From SIG480 sp045539475 (GTDB lineage: Bacteria > Bacillota > Clostridia > Oscillospirales > JAAYXM01), in assembly GCA_045539475.1 (NCBI GenBank), contig JAZQFJ010000037.1, forward strand, positions 1-14,605: DNA of 14,605 nucleotides. The letters run 5' to 3'. Positions 7,419 to 14,592 of the stretch are shown here, one piece after another. The translations under genes and the position numbers were made by a program. A model generated the notes under the pieces. The model saw only the letters and a list, made by a program, of their open reading frames with translations. It was not told where the DNA came from and did not search any database. The stretch's first letter is position 1, and every line of letters starts with the position of its first letter.

Positions 7419-7481
7419 CGCATCGGAGATTACTTCATATCAGACTAAGCCCCCATTAATATCAATTAAAAATCCCTACTA
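7419..7481 (+). pseudogene. Decayed duplicate of the ILWSN gene tail (direct repeat copy 2)
   Basis: This stretch starts with the same 18 bases as the real gene end and still reads R-I-G-D-Y-F-I-S-D followed by a stop, but has no upstream gene body. It is either the last remnant of a third tandem paralogue that was deleted or a short duplication of the gene end. It fills about half of the 121-bp gap before the VWA lipoprotein gene. Confidence 0.65.
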
Positions 7482-7515
7482 AAAACAAAAAAGAGAAGAA
7501 AGGTAGACTGCTCAT

Positions 7516-9198
7516 ATGCGCAAAACAACAAGAATTTTAAGCCTATTACTTGTGGTCATGATGATGGTACTTATCATCACCGGCTGCACGCAACATAATG
7601 AAGGCAACGAGAAGGTATACAGCTACGATGAAGCTGTTACTGAACTCAATGCCTTCAACCAGAAAATCAAAACAGATACCATCGACCCTGTCATGGATAT
7701 CTATGACGACGATTCCGAGAAAACAGCTCTTGCTGACATTTCCGTTTTCGAGCTCACAACAGAAGGCTCAGGAGATATCAATCTCGAAATTGCGGCACCG
7801 TCAGAGCTTTCCGGCGCAGCGCCTGACAACTGGCTCAATATCATTGCTGACGACTTCAACAAAGAAAGAAAGACAATTGACGGCAAAACCGTTTCCGTTA
7901 CAGTCAGAAAGATTGCCTCGGGCGAAGCTGTCACTTACATTGCCGACGGCAACTACAAGCCTGACTTGTATATCCCCTCATCCTACGCATGGGGCGAAAT
8001 GCTGACAGCTAAAGGCGTCAAGACAACCACTCTTGCCGAAAGAACTCTCGGCAATACAGCAGGTATCTTAATGGAAAAAGACACCTACGATACGTTCATT
8101 GACAAATACGAAACACTCAGTCTCGATAAAGTCATCGAAGCGTCTCTCGCCGGTGACTTGACGTTCGCATATACCAATCCATATACGTCCGCAACAGGAC
8201 TGAACGCTCTCGCATCTACATTAACGGCTTTCGACGCTAAAGACCCGTTATCCGATGCAGCACAGCAAAAACTGCTTGACTATCAAAAACAATCTCCGCC
8301 TGTTGCGTACACAACAGGTGTACTGGTCAATCAGGCGTCCAAAGGCATTATCAAAGCCATGGTCATGGAGGAACAGGCTTATGTAAATAAGCCTGAACTC
8401 AAGAACTACGTTTATGAGCCCTTCGGCATCAGACATGACCATCCCATGTATACGTTCGACTGGGTATCAGCCGAAAAGAGAGAAGCCGCTGAGCTGTTCA
8501 CCGAATACTGTCTTTCTGAAAAAGCACAGGAATTGGGAACAGGAAAAGGCTTCAACAGACATGATGATTACAAGTCTCAGAATACTGATTTCACGGGACA
8601 ACAGTATTTGTCCGCCCAGACCATCTGGAAACAGTCCAAGGACGGCGGTCAGCCCATCATTGCCTGTTTCGTCGCTGACATCTCCGGCTCCATGGACGGT
8701 CTGCCGTTAAATCAGTTAAAGGAATCTCTGCTCGCAACCAAGGGCTACATCAGTGAAAACAACTACGTCGGACTCGTCTCATACGCGTCCAAGGTACACG
8801 TTAATTTGCCCATTGAACGGTTCGACGCAACGCAGAAGGCTTACTTCTCAGGTGCCGTTAAAAACCTCAATACAGAGGATTCTACGGCTACCTATGACGC
8901 TGTTCTTGTCGCCATGAAGCTGATGATGGACAAGAAAGAAGAGGTTCCGAACGCGAAAATGATGTTGTTCGTATTATCTGACGGTGACCAAAACTACGGT
9001 TATGACTTGAACAGAGTAGCACCCATCATCGGCGGTCTCAAAATTCCTGTCTATTCTATCGGCTATAATTTGAGCAAAAACTCCGGTGCCGAAAAAGAGC
9101 TTACCCGTATGTCCAACATCAATGAAGCGGCTATGATTAACGCAGATTCAGAGAATCTCATCAACCAGCTTCGTAACCTATTCAATACACAGCTGTAA
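7516..9198 (+). CDS. Lipoprotein with substrate-binding-like region and C-terminal VWA domain
   Basis: A 560-residue exported lipoprotein with a basic N-terminus, a hydrophobic run, and lipobox IITGC with lipidated Cys24. Residues about 86-350 resemble a periplasmic-binding-type fold (starting INLEIAAPSEL; SSYAWGEML at 155-163). Residues about 380-560 form a VWA domain with an intact metal-ion site: DISGS at 388-392, a Thr in DSTATYDAV (455-463), and LSDGD (487-491). The fusion of a solute-binding region with VWA is a known Gram-positive architecture, sometimes near telA. It would act outside the membrane as a metal-dependent protein-binding sensor or scaffold (inference). The GAAAGGT ribosome binding site is at 7498-7504. 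Codon use (more AAG/GAG) resembles telA more than the intervening genes. Confidence 0.92.
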   Translation: MRKTTRILSLLLVVMMMVLIITGCTQHNEGNEKVYSYDEAVTELNAFNQKIKTDTIDPVMDIYDDDSEKTALADISVFELTTEGSGDINLEIAAPSELSGAAPDNWLNIIADDFNKERKTIDGKTVSVTVRKIASGEAVTYIADGNYKPDLYIPSSYAWGEMLTAKGVKTTTLAERTLGNTAGILMEKDTYDTFIDKYETLSLDKVIEASLAGDLTFAYTNPYTSATGLNALASTLTAFDAKDPLSDAAQQKLLDYQKQSPPVAYTTGVLVNQASKGIIKAMVMEEQAYVNKPELKNYVYEPFGIRHDHPMYTFDWVSAEKREAAELFTEYCLSEKAQELGTGKGFNRHDDYKSQNTDFTGQQYLSAQTIWKQSKDGGQPIIACFVADISGSMDGLPLNQLKESLLATKGYISENNYVGLVSYASKVHVNLPIERFDATQKAYFSGAVKNLNTEDSTATYDAVLVAMKLMMDKKEEVPNAKMMLFVLSDGDQNYGYDLNRVAPIIGGLKIPVYSIGYNLSKNSGAEKELTRMSNINEAAMINADSENLINQLRNLFNTQL

Positions 9199-9212
9199 AA
9201 GGAGAGAACACG

Positions 9213-9644
9213 ATGGAAAACTGGCTCAAATATATCCTCAGACAAGTCCAACAACACGCTCTCGGTGAAGATTATATCGTGAAAAACATTGACGGCGAAC
9301 GCTGCCTGTACAAAGAATTCGCAGACGGCTACGACGTCGAAATCAGCGGATTAAACGGCAGAAAAGCAACCGTCCCTGACACGAACATCCATATTTGGGC
9401 GAAAACGAATACGAACAATCCGATAATCGTTTTCACCATCAACTTGCTTCCCGCAACCATGATACCCAAATGGTTATCTTTCATCGAACGCGTCGTCGAG
9501 TACCATAAAACAAATATGCCTGACGACACGACGCACATGCGCCTGTACCCGAAAGTGGAACACTGGCACAGTACGAATATCAATGAAGATATCTATAATA
9601 TCTTCGTCGACGAACAAAGAAAAACGATGTTTAAAAAGTCATAA
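9213..9644 (+). CDS. Hypothetical protein downstream of the VWA lipoprotein
   Basis: A 143-residue soluble protein starting 14 bp after the VWA gene, with AAAGGAGAG (9198-9206) before its ATG, so very likely co-transcribed. It shows an N-terminal amphipathic helix (ENWLKYILRQVQQHAL), then beta-rich segments (YDVEISGLNG, NNPIIVFTINLLPA), and a His/Trp-containing C-terminal part (KVEHWHSTN). No known motif recognised. Confidence 0.85.
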   Translation: MENWLKYILRQVQQHALGEDYIVKNIDGERCLYKEFADGYDVEISGLNGRKATVPDTNIHIWAKTNTNNPIIVFTINLLPATMIPKWLSFIERVVEYHKTNMPDDTTHMRLYPKVEHWHSTNINEDIYNIFVDEQRKTMFKKS

Positions 9645-9647
9645 ACT

Positions 9648-9722
9648 ATGGAAACATTGTTTATCAAAATAATCGCGATGGCCGCTCTCACGGTCTTCGC
9701 TCTCATAAAAAGCATAAATTGA
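9648..9722 (+). CDS. Possible 24-residue single-TM peptide
   Basis: ATG 9648 begins 3 bp after the preceding stop and reads 24 codons to TGA 9720-9722. The product (METLFIKIIAMAALTVFALI, then KSIN) is one hydrophobic helix with a basic end, like small membrane peptides. There is no clear ribosome binding site, so it would depend on reinitiation after the upstream gene. The -35 of the next promoter overlaps its end. It could be chance in an otherwise non-coding gap. Confidence 0.3.
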   Translation: METLFIKIIAMAALTVFALIKSIN

Positions 9723-9746
9723 CAGACAAGGGGTGTTCGAGATAAT
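9719..9746 (+). promoter_or_regulatory. Promoter for the 126-residue accessory gene
   Basis: TTGACA at 9719-9724 and GATAAT at 9741-9746 are spaced by 16 bp. Transcription would begin near 9753, leaving a leader of about 70 bases before GTG 9826. Because the promoter covers an upstream in-frame GTG at 9733, it argues against that longer start. Confidence 0.55.
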
Positions 9747-9825
9747 CTCAGCATCCCTTGTTCGCCATATCAAAAAATGCACCCCCATAAAAAGAAAAAA
9801 TACAAAAGTGAGAAAGGTGATACCT

Positions 9826-10206
9826 GTGTCTGTGAATATCTCCTCTATGTTGACTCTCTCAACATGTCATCTGTCCAAGGATACACTGACTCTTCTGGAT
9901 GAACATTTCGTCCTGAACAAAATCCAAAGAAGGAAAATGTCCCCTGCCGCCCGCGAACTTGAGTTATGCGGGATAGATGTCCAAATAAAAACGGATGTCT
10001 ACAAAAAAGAGAAGGGTGACTCGATCGAAACCATCGGATATTATGTGACTGTTCCTACGATCACATCTGCTGAGGGCGATGAATCCTCCTTACCGGGAGA
10101 CTTACGGGAAGCAATCAGATACGCAAGAAAAAACAATTGCGTCTTGATTAACTTCGACAGGGATGCGGAACCCATACCGGAGCTGGAGTATCGTTACGAG
10201 GATTAA
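9826..10206 (+). CDS. 'VNISSMLTLSTxH' family accessory protein
   Basis: A 126-residue soluble protein. I place the start at GTG 9826, after AGAAAGGTGAT (9811-9821), rather than at the in-frame GTG 9733, which lacks a ribosome binding site and lies in a promoter. The start is supported by the N-terminus SVNISSMLTLSTCHLSKDT, which I recall as the opening of an unnamed family of about 110-130 residues common on Clostridia conjugative elements. The middle (DVYKKEKGDSIETIGYYVTV) fits the family's short beta-rich domain; the C-terminus has LREAIRYARKNNC. Function unknown. It is the third such mobile-element accessory family in the window. Confidence 0.8.
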   Translation: MSVNISSMLTLSTCHLSKDTLTLLDEHFVLNKIQRRKMSPAARELELCGIDVQIKTDVYKKEKGDSIETIGYYVTVPTITSAEGDESSLPGDLREAIRYARKNNCVLINFDRDAEPIPELEYRYED

Positions 10207-10264
10207 ACCACGCAGCAACAACCTCCCTATAACACCGCTGTATCTTGATTTGTGAAATAGAAAA

Positions 10265-10609
10265 ATGTATACCGTAAATAAACAAAAGGAAAATTTCCGC
10301 CCACGTTGTATCGTCGATGGGCGGATTGAACACTCTATCGATAAGGAAATCAAAGAGCTCGAAGCAGTCAAAAACACCGCGGCAAAACTCACAAAAAATA
10401 TGCTCGCATTATACAACGCGAAAAAAGAAGAATACCGTCGCATGCTCCTCGAAAAAGAGAAAATCGTGTCGATAACCGAACAAGATTTATTCGAGGATAG
10501 TCTACTCGACTGCGAAGCACTGATGCTTGATTACCGCAGCGCGTATAACAGCGCAGAACTACTCGAAACCGAAATCGACAACATACTGCGACAGCTCAAC
10601 GAAAACTAA
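10265..10609 (+). CDS. Small coiled-coil protein
   Basis: A 114-residue, highly charged helical protein. Residues about 25-70 and 85-114 have the heptad spacing and Lys/Glu content of coiled coils (IDKEIKELEAVKNTAAKL; EIDNILRQLNEN). It may form an antiparallel hairpin or dimer. No membrane segment or motif is present. The ATG at 10265 has no recognisable ribosome binding site, and TGA lies in frame just upstream, so the start is constrained but translation may be weak. It ends at the bidirectional terminator facing the leftward envelope operon. Confidence 0.75.
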   Translation: MYTVNKQKENFRPRCIVDGRIEHSIDKEIKELEAVKNTAAKLTKNMLALYNAKKEEYRRMLLEKEKIVSITEQDLFEDSLLDCEALMLDYRSAYNSAELLETEIDNILRQLNEN

Positions 10610-10646
10610 AAAGCCGAAAGGAGATTTCCTTTCGGCTTTCTTTTTT
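10610..10646. terminator. Bidirectional terminator between convergent genes
   Basis: A perfect 13-bp stem (10610-10622 with 10627-10639) with a 4-base loop is followed by C and six Ts on the + strand. The minus strand also ends the stem in TTTTTAG. It serves both the coiled-coil gene and the leftward lipoprotein operon. Confidence 0.9.
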
Positions 10647-10654
10647 ACCCAATA

Positions 10655-11296
10655 TTACACCGCACTGATTACCGCAGTATTGACTGTCGCATAGGCGATT
10701 TCAGAAACTGTATGTCCTTGCAACTGCCCATCTCTCGAAAGTGATATACCGCATACGGTAATCAACTTATCACCGACAATAAATGAATATAAAACAGAAT
10801 CGCAATCGTCATTGTCGGAATCATGCGACACAACGCAGTTTTGAACAAGCACATCTTGCTTCGCGTACTCGTAAACAGCGGACGTTTTTGCTTTGAACGT
10901 ACCGTTTTTTGTATACTCGGACAATTTATCGGAAACCATCTTAACAGTATAATTCGATAAGTCACTCACAGATTTCACGCCGTCTTTGACGTCACGAACA
11001 ATAACAGCGTAAACAGCCGAATCTGTCGCTTTGACCGATATACCGGCGTCATTACTGTCAAACGGAAGCGTTTTCATTGACAACTTCTTCGAAATATCGT
11101 TCTTTGTCGTAAACAACATAGTATATGTATTCGACAAAATATCATCAGACAATGTCGCTTCAGTGACGTCAATGACACTGACATTTCGCGCATTCGCAAG
11201 CGTCCGTGTCACTGAACCGTCACCAATACAGCCTGTCAATAAAACAGCAAAAACACATACGAACAATAAAACACAAATGAATCGCTTAGCTTTCAT
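10655..11296 (-). CDS. Lipoprotein of the leftward envelope operon (third gene)
   Basis: A 213-residue exported lipoprotein. The start at 11296 (MKAKRFICVLLF) is chosen because AAAAAGGAG lies 10 bases upstream; a longer frame from 11323 lacks a binding site. The lipobox LLTGC places the lipidated Cys at residue 23. The mature part, about 190 residues, is mixed alpha/beta with a C-terminal strand-and-helix segment (DKLITVCGISLSRDG, then SEIAYATVNTAVIS). I recognise no domain. It follows the two-TM gene by 23 bp and ends at the shared bidirectional terminator. Confidence 0.88.
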   Translation of the reverse strand: MKAKRFICVLLFVCVFAVLLTGCIGDGSVTRTLANARNVSVIDVTEATLSDDILSNTYTMLFTTKNDISKKLSMKTLPFDSNDAGISVKATDSAVYAVIVRDVKDGVKSVSDLSNYTVKMVSDKLSEYTKNGTFKAKTSAVYEYAKQDVLVQNCVVSHDSDNDDCDSVLYSFIVGDKLITVCGISLSRDGQLQGHTVSEIAYATVNTAVISAV

Positions 11297-11319
11297 AAAA
11301 AACACTCTCCTTTTTGTTA

Positions 11320-12132
11320 TCAATCGACCTTGATTTTGGACGTGACCATCGCTTGATTGACCAAATAGCCCATTGCCGTCATATTAACATCATTAGAACC
11401 ATTATCAACAAAACCGACAACACTATAAATCATATGGTTGTCTTTGTCGAAAACACAAGCTCCGGCAACACCCATCGGCGCGTCTTTATTCTCGACGGAA
11501 ACAAGACCTTTGATTTGCCAACCGGGAACGGATAACTTCTCGGAACCATTCGACGTCGGAAAACTGTAAGAACCGCTTTCCTTCGACAACACATCCGACG
11601 TGACGGAATACCCATCCGGTAAATTCGACAAAACGTGATTACGTGTCGCTTCATATACGCCGTCTGCATCGCCGTCATAACCAAAGCCTGAAACAAGCAT
11701 GAAACCATCCTCGACATGAATAATAGAAACATCATCGTTCATGACCTCAGCAGGCTCTGTTGATTGAAATACCAATCGACCATGAGGAAAGGAAATATCA
11801 TATGTACTTGTTGTTTCCGAAACAGTCTCACCGACTGTTGAAGAAACAGTCGACGACACACTATCCTGTGTCGCGACATTCTTATCAACGCTATCGGCAT
11901 TTGACGCGGATACTTTGATAAAACCAATAATGAAGAAAACCAAAACGCATAAAACCAACGGTGCTGCCATTAAAAGATATGACTTTACCGTATGGTTAAA
12001 AACCTCGCCTTTTTTAGTCACAACATCATGCAGCTTACCTTTGCTTTTCTTCAAATAAATGTATAAAATAACATATAAAGGGATTGCTGCCAAAATACCC
12101 AACGAACCTATCTTCGCTGCTTGAATAAACAT
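11320..12132 (-). CDS. Two-TM membrane protein with large extracellular domain (second gene of envelope operon)
   Basis: A 270-residue protein from ATG 12132, preceded by AAAGGGG about 10 bases away; TTG codons at 12135 and 12138 are alternatives. Membrane helices lie at residues about 9-29 and 52-73 with a basic cytoplasmic loop between them. A Ser/Thr/Val-rich spacer (about 76-112) leads to an extracellular domain of about 155 residues starting YDISFPHGRLVF. The domain ends with HMIYSVVGFVDNG followed by a helix (TAMGYLVNQAMVTSKI), an arrangement also seen at the end of the downstream lipoprotein. No named family recognised. Position suggests it works with the two flanking lipoproteins at the cell surface. 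Confidence 0.88.
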   Translation of the reverse strand: MFIQAAKIGSLGILAAIPLYVILYIYLKKSKGKLHDVVTKKGEVFNHTVKSYLLMAAPLVLCVLVFFIIGFIKVSASNADSVDKNVATQDSVSSTVSSTVGETVSETTSTYDISFPHGRLVFQSTEPAEVMNDDVSIIHVEDGFMLVSGFGYDGDADGVYEATRNHVLSNLPDGYSVTSDVLSKESGSYSFPTSNGSEKLSVPGWQIKGLVSVENKDAPMGVAGACVFDKDNHMIYSVVGFVDNGSNDVNMTAMGYLVNQAMVTSKIKVD

Positions 12133-12150
12133 CAACAAAACACCCCTTTC

Positions 12151-12753
12151 TTATTCCGTAGCATTTGTGGTCGTCTCGTTCTCAATAACAGTGTCCTCTT
12201 TTACAAATGTCTCATCATACAAAACAGTACCATCCAAATCAGTATATTTGAACTCGATTTTAGGATTCAAAATCTGTGTACTGTTCTCAAAATAAGACAA
12301 AGCGTCAGCGGCTGAAGTTTTCATCGCATTAACACTTTCTTTCGCACTAAACGATGATTTCATACTCTTCACACCGGCATCATCATATGTTTCATTGAAT
12401 ACATACTCAATACACAGCGTAGACTCATCAACAACAGTAACATTGGCTTCTTTATAATTTGCCTTGAAATCCTCATCAGTAATGTTCGCGTAATATTTAG
12501 CGATTTGAGAGCGATCGTAAAACTCCTGCATGTCAACGACATCGGAATAATCACCGTCCCACAAATAACCCTGTGACTCTTCATCACCAGAAACGGTTTC
12601 ATCGACTGATGAACCTTCAGACTCAGTCGAAACTGTTTCCTCAACAATCTCATCAGATTCGTCAGGTGTCGCGTCTTTCTTTTCTGTTTGACACGACGCC
12701 ATCAAAATACACACCATAAAACAAGCCAATAACAAAGCAAATAATTTTCTCAT
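12151..12753 (-). CDS. Lipoprotein with acidic linker, possible DUF4854-like domain (first gene of envelope operon)
   Basis: A 200-residue lipoprotein starting at ATG 12753 (MRKLFALLLACF), with AAGGAG at 12772-12767 and lipobox LMASC (Cys21). Residues about 22-62 form a Glu/Asp/Ser/Thr linker. The folded part contains STLCIEYVFNET, a helix, and near the end NPKIEFKYTDLDGTVLYDETF. A final strand of the form NPxxxxxYxxxDGxxLYxxxF resembles DUF4854-type Firmicutes lipoproteins; this is from memory and tentative. It is the first gene after the promoter at 12853-12881, with a hairpin in its leader close to the binding site. A longer frame to 12870 overlaps the promoter and is rejected. Confidence 0.88.
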   Translation of the reverse strand: MRKLFALLLACFMVCILMASCQTEKKDATPDESDEIVEETVSTESEGSSVDETVSGDEESQGYLWDGDYSDVVDMQEFYDRSQIAKYYANITDEDFKANYKEANVTVVDESTLCIEYVFNETYDDAGVKSMKSSFSAKESVNAMKTSAADALSYFENSTQILNPKIEFKYTDLDGTVLYDETFVKEDTVIENETTTNATE

Positions 12754-12772
12754 GTAAAACAACGCTCTCCTT

Positions 12773-12796
12773 TCTCCGCCATCGCGGAGATTTTTT
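12773..12796. promoter_or_regulatory. Leader hairpin next to the operon's first ribosome binding site; terminator-like on the + strand
   Basis: A perfect 7-bp stem (12773-12779 with 12784-12790) encloses a 4-base loop. On the minus strand (the mRNA of the envelope operon) its 5' arm, TCTCC, could pair either with GGAGA of the stem or with the nearly identical GGAGA of the ribosome binding site at 12771-12767. On the + strand the same stem is followed by six Ts (12791-12796) and would act as an intrinsic terminator. Confidence 0.45.
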
Positions 12797-12852
12797 ACAA
12801 AATTTATACTCGAAACCGAGACAAAATTTAACAAAAACCTTTGGACAAATGT

Positions 12853-12881
12853 ATTATAGCACATCAGCAAAAAAATTGCAA
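12853..12881 (-). promoter_or_regulatory. Promoter of the leftward envelope operon
   Basis: Reading leftward: -35 TTGCAA (12881-12876), a 17-bp spacer and a perfect -10 TATAAT (12858-12853). Transcription would start near 12846, giving a leader of about 90 bases before ATG 12753. Confidence 0.75.
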
Positions 12882-12916
12882 GTAAACAAAATAAAAATGT
12901 TCAACTTTTTTGTCAA

Positions 12917-12946
12917 CAAAAAGCCCGTGAGGATTTCTCCTCACGG
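12917..12946 (-). terminator. Terminator of the coupling-protein gene
   Basis: A perfect 9-bp stem (12946-12938 with 12933-12925) with a 4-base loop is followed on the minus strand by GCTTTTTG. It lies about 20 bases after the coupling-protein stop codon and separates it from the envelope operon promoter. Confidence 0.88.
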
Positions 12947-12964
12947 ACTCGTGTTAAAGAAGAA

Positions 12965-14121
12965 TCATTCGGCTTTCGCCAAATTCATATAAACAGCTTG
13001 GTCAAAACGACCTTTTGCGAAATCCCATGACGGGAGATTCGCCAAGAAGCGATAAAATTCATCCGTCAACAAATAAGAGCCAAACTGATTCAATTCAGCT
13101 TCGCTGATATCGTTTTCAGCATATACATTACTGTTTTTATCGCTCGCCGCCTGATTAAGCCTTTGCAGCGATTCCGTCTCCGTCAATCGCTTGATATACA
13201 GAGCGCCGTCGACGCCGTAAAGGTCGCCGTTACGGTATACAAAATACCCATGGTCTTGCTCCATATCGCCGCGACATTCGGCATACGCCGCTGTCAAAAT
13301 CTTATCAAGCGAATGGTCAGGATAACCGCCCTCACGAATCAAATCGTTCGGAGCAAGCTTTCCTCTCGCGAAAATCTTCTGCGAGGAAACCTTGTATTTA
13401 TTCTCAGCATCCTGAACCGCCTGCTGCATTTCTTCTGTGTTGTCCTCGATGTTCTCATAGAAGTCGTCATTGAGAAGCTCATCGATGTCATCCTCATCCT
13501 CCGGACTGACACTCTGAGCGTCACTGTCTTTCTCCAACATCCGGGCATTGATGTTTTCCATGACTTCGGCAGAATAATTATCGATATCCAATTGAGAGAT
13601 ATCGTAATCGGAATAACCGTAAGCCTCTTTATACGCATCCTGAACATCTTTGGACAAGCAAGCCTGCGCCATACGTTTCTCAAGCATCTTAACGAAGTCG
13701 GGCTGATTCTGTCTTACGTCAAAATCAAGCGCCGAGGATAACGTCGGAATGGTTTGCAGCGAATAATCATGTCCGGGATGGACAATCGTATTCTTAAACA
13801 AACGCCACGACATCGGAAGAATCGTTTCGTTACGGTTCCAGATAGGACTGTCACCGGCACGGAAAACAATAGAGTTCCTTTCCGAAATAAACGCCATATC
13901 GTTATACGAGATAACGGGACGTTCTTCCGCCGACATCGTATAGGCGACCTTACCTTCGTTCGGTAAGAATAGCTTTTCAATATCACGCGTAACTTGCTTA
14001 CTGTTTTTTCTTGCGACATGCGTTTTACCCGACATCTTTTCAAGGGTGTCGAGCATACTGTCGTCGGTACTCTTCAAAAAGACTATATTTGAAGTATTAC
14101 CTTGAACAATTTTCGAAAAAT
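12965..14121 (-). CDS. VirD4/TraG-type conjugation coupling protein, C-terminal part (interrupted)
   Basis: The open frame runs from 14122 to the stop at 12965. It encodes FSKIVQGNTSNIVFLKST, then DDSMLDTLEKMSGKTH, SYNDMAFISERNSIVFRAGD, SPIWNRNETILPMSWRLF and HPGHDYSLQTIPTLSSALDF, matching from memory the C-terminal half of Firmicutes VirD4-like coupling ATPases (CD1115 type), which bring the relaxase-DNA complex to the type IV secretion channel. An acidic stretch (about 120 residues past SPIWN) leads to an unrecognised tail. The Walker ATPase motifs would be further upstream, beyond the window. Homology continues upstream of any credible start codon (first candidates TTG 14077 or ATG 14056, neither with a binding site), and a TAA at 14125-14123 closes the frame. 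The gene is therefore broken or interrupted by an intron; the segment to its right is described separately. Confidence 0.8.
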
Positions 14122-14592
14122 GTTATACATACGGTTTATTATCCGTACATCTATGACTATTCGTCATAGCCCAGCGTAGCTTTTTACCACAAACTCTACG
14201 TTTGTACTATCCGGCAGCGGTGCCTCTTGCGCGGATTATATTCTGTCATATTTCAATGACAGGTTCACCGCCTACGCGTTGCCCCTGACTGACATTTTAA
14301 TATCAGCCTTCGGTTCGGATTTCCGCTCCAAACGGATTCCCCGCTTCATTCACCGCTAATAATTCATATCTACACAATAGTTTCAATACGAACGACAACA
14401 TACACAGCTACGGATTTATCACGCTGTGTATTTTCTATCAACAGAATCTCCATAAACGTCACGCAACAATTTCGTTTCGTCTGTTCGCAACACAGACTCT
14501 ATGTCAATTCATAGCACGGTCATTACAACCAGTGTTCTGACTATATGTCAAACTTATTATATAACAAACAAGTCCATCTATTTTTCGCGCAC
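14122..14592 (-). ncRNA. Large structured RNA, candidate intron inside the coupling-protein gene
   Basis: About 470 bases with no credible reading frame but dense hairpins: stems 14151-14157/14163-14169, 14189-14194/14200-14205, 14243-14249/14256-14262, 14289-14296/14299-14306, 14400-14408/14423-14431, 14479-14484/14492-14497, 14499-14503/14510-14514, and a long-range 7-bp helix 14216-14222/14351-14357. In two helices (14289-14306 and 14127-14150) minus-strand RNA has G-U pairs where the + strand would have C-A mismatches, so the RNA is transcribed leftward, like the gene it interrupts. The proposed ends are GTGCG at 14592-14588 and ...AAC ending at 14122, as in group II introns. I could not find a domain V or a secure group I core (AAGCGGGGAA... 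and AATATAATCCG are only suggestive). Other options are an IStron remnant or an unclassified large RNA. Confidence 0.5.

Noticed and set aside
9733..9825. Upstream GTG start adding 31 residues to the 126-residue accessory protein
   Set aside because: It has no ribosome binding site and overlaps a good promoter, and the family-like N-terminus begins at GTG 9826, behind AAAGGTGAT.
12750..12782. Ten-codon upstream frame in the leader of the envelope operon, its stop overlapping the lipoprotein ATG
   Set aside because: The geometry is attractive, but its ATG has no ribosome binding site and sits in the hairpin loop.
13163..13741. 192-residue open frame on the + strand
   Set aside because: It lies antisense inside the coupling-protein gene, whose sequence matches a known family; it lacks a ribosome binding site and any domain.
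14122..14592. Confident assignment as a group II or group I intron
   Set aside because: No domain V (AGC, GNRA loop, GUUC pattern) was found near the 3' end, and the group I P7 pairing (GCGGT with ATCCGC) is only suggestive; left as an unclassified structured RNA.
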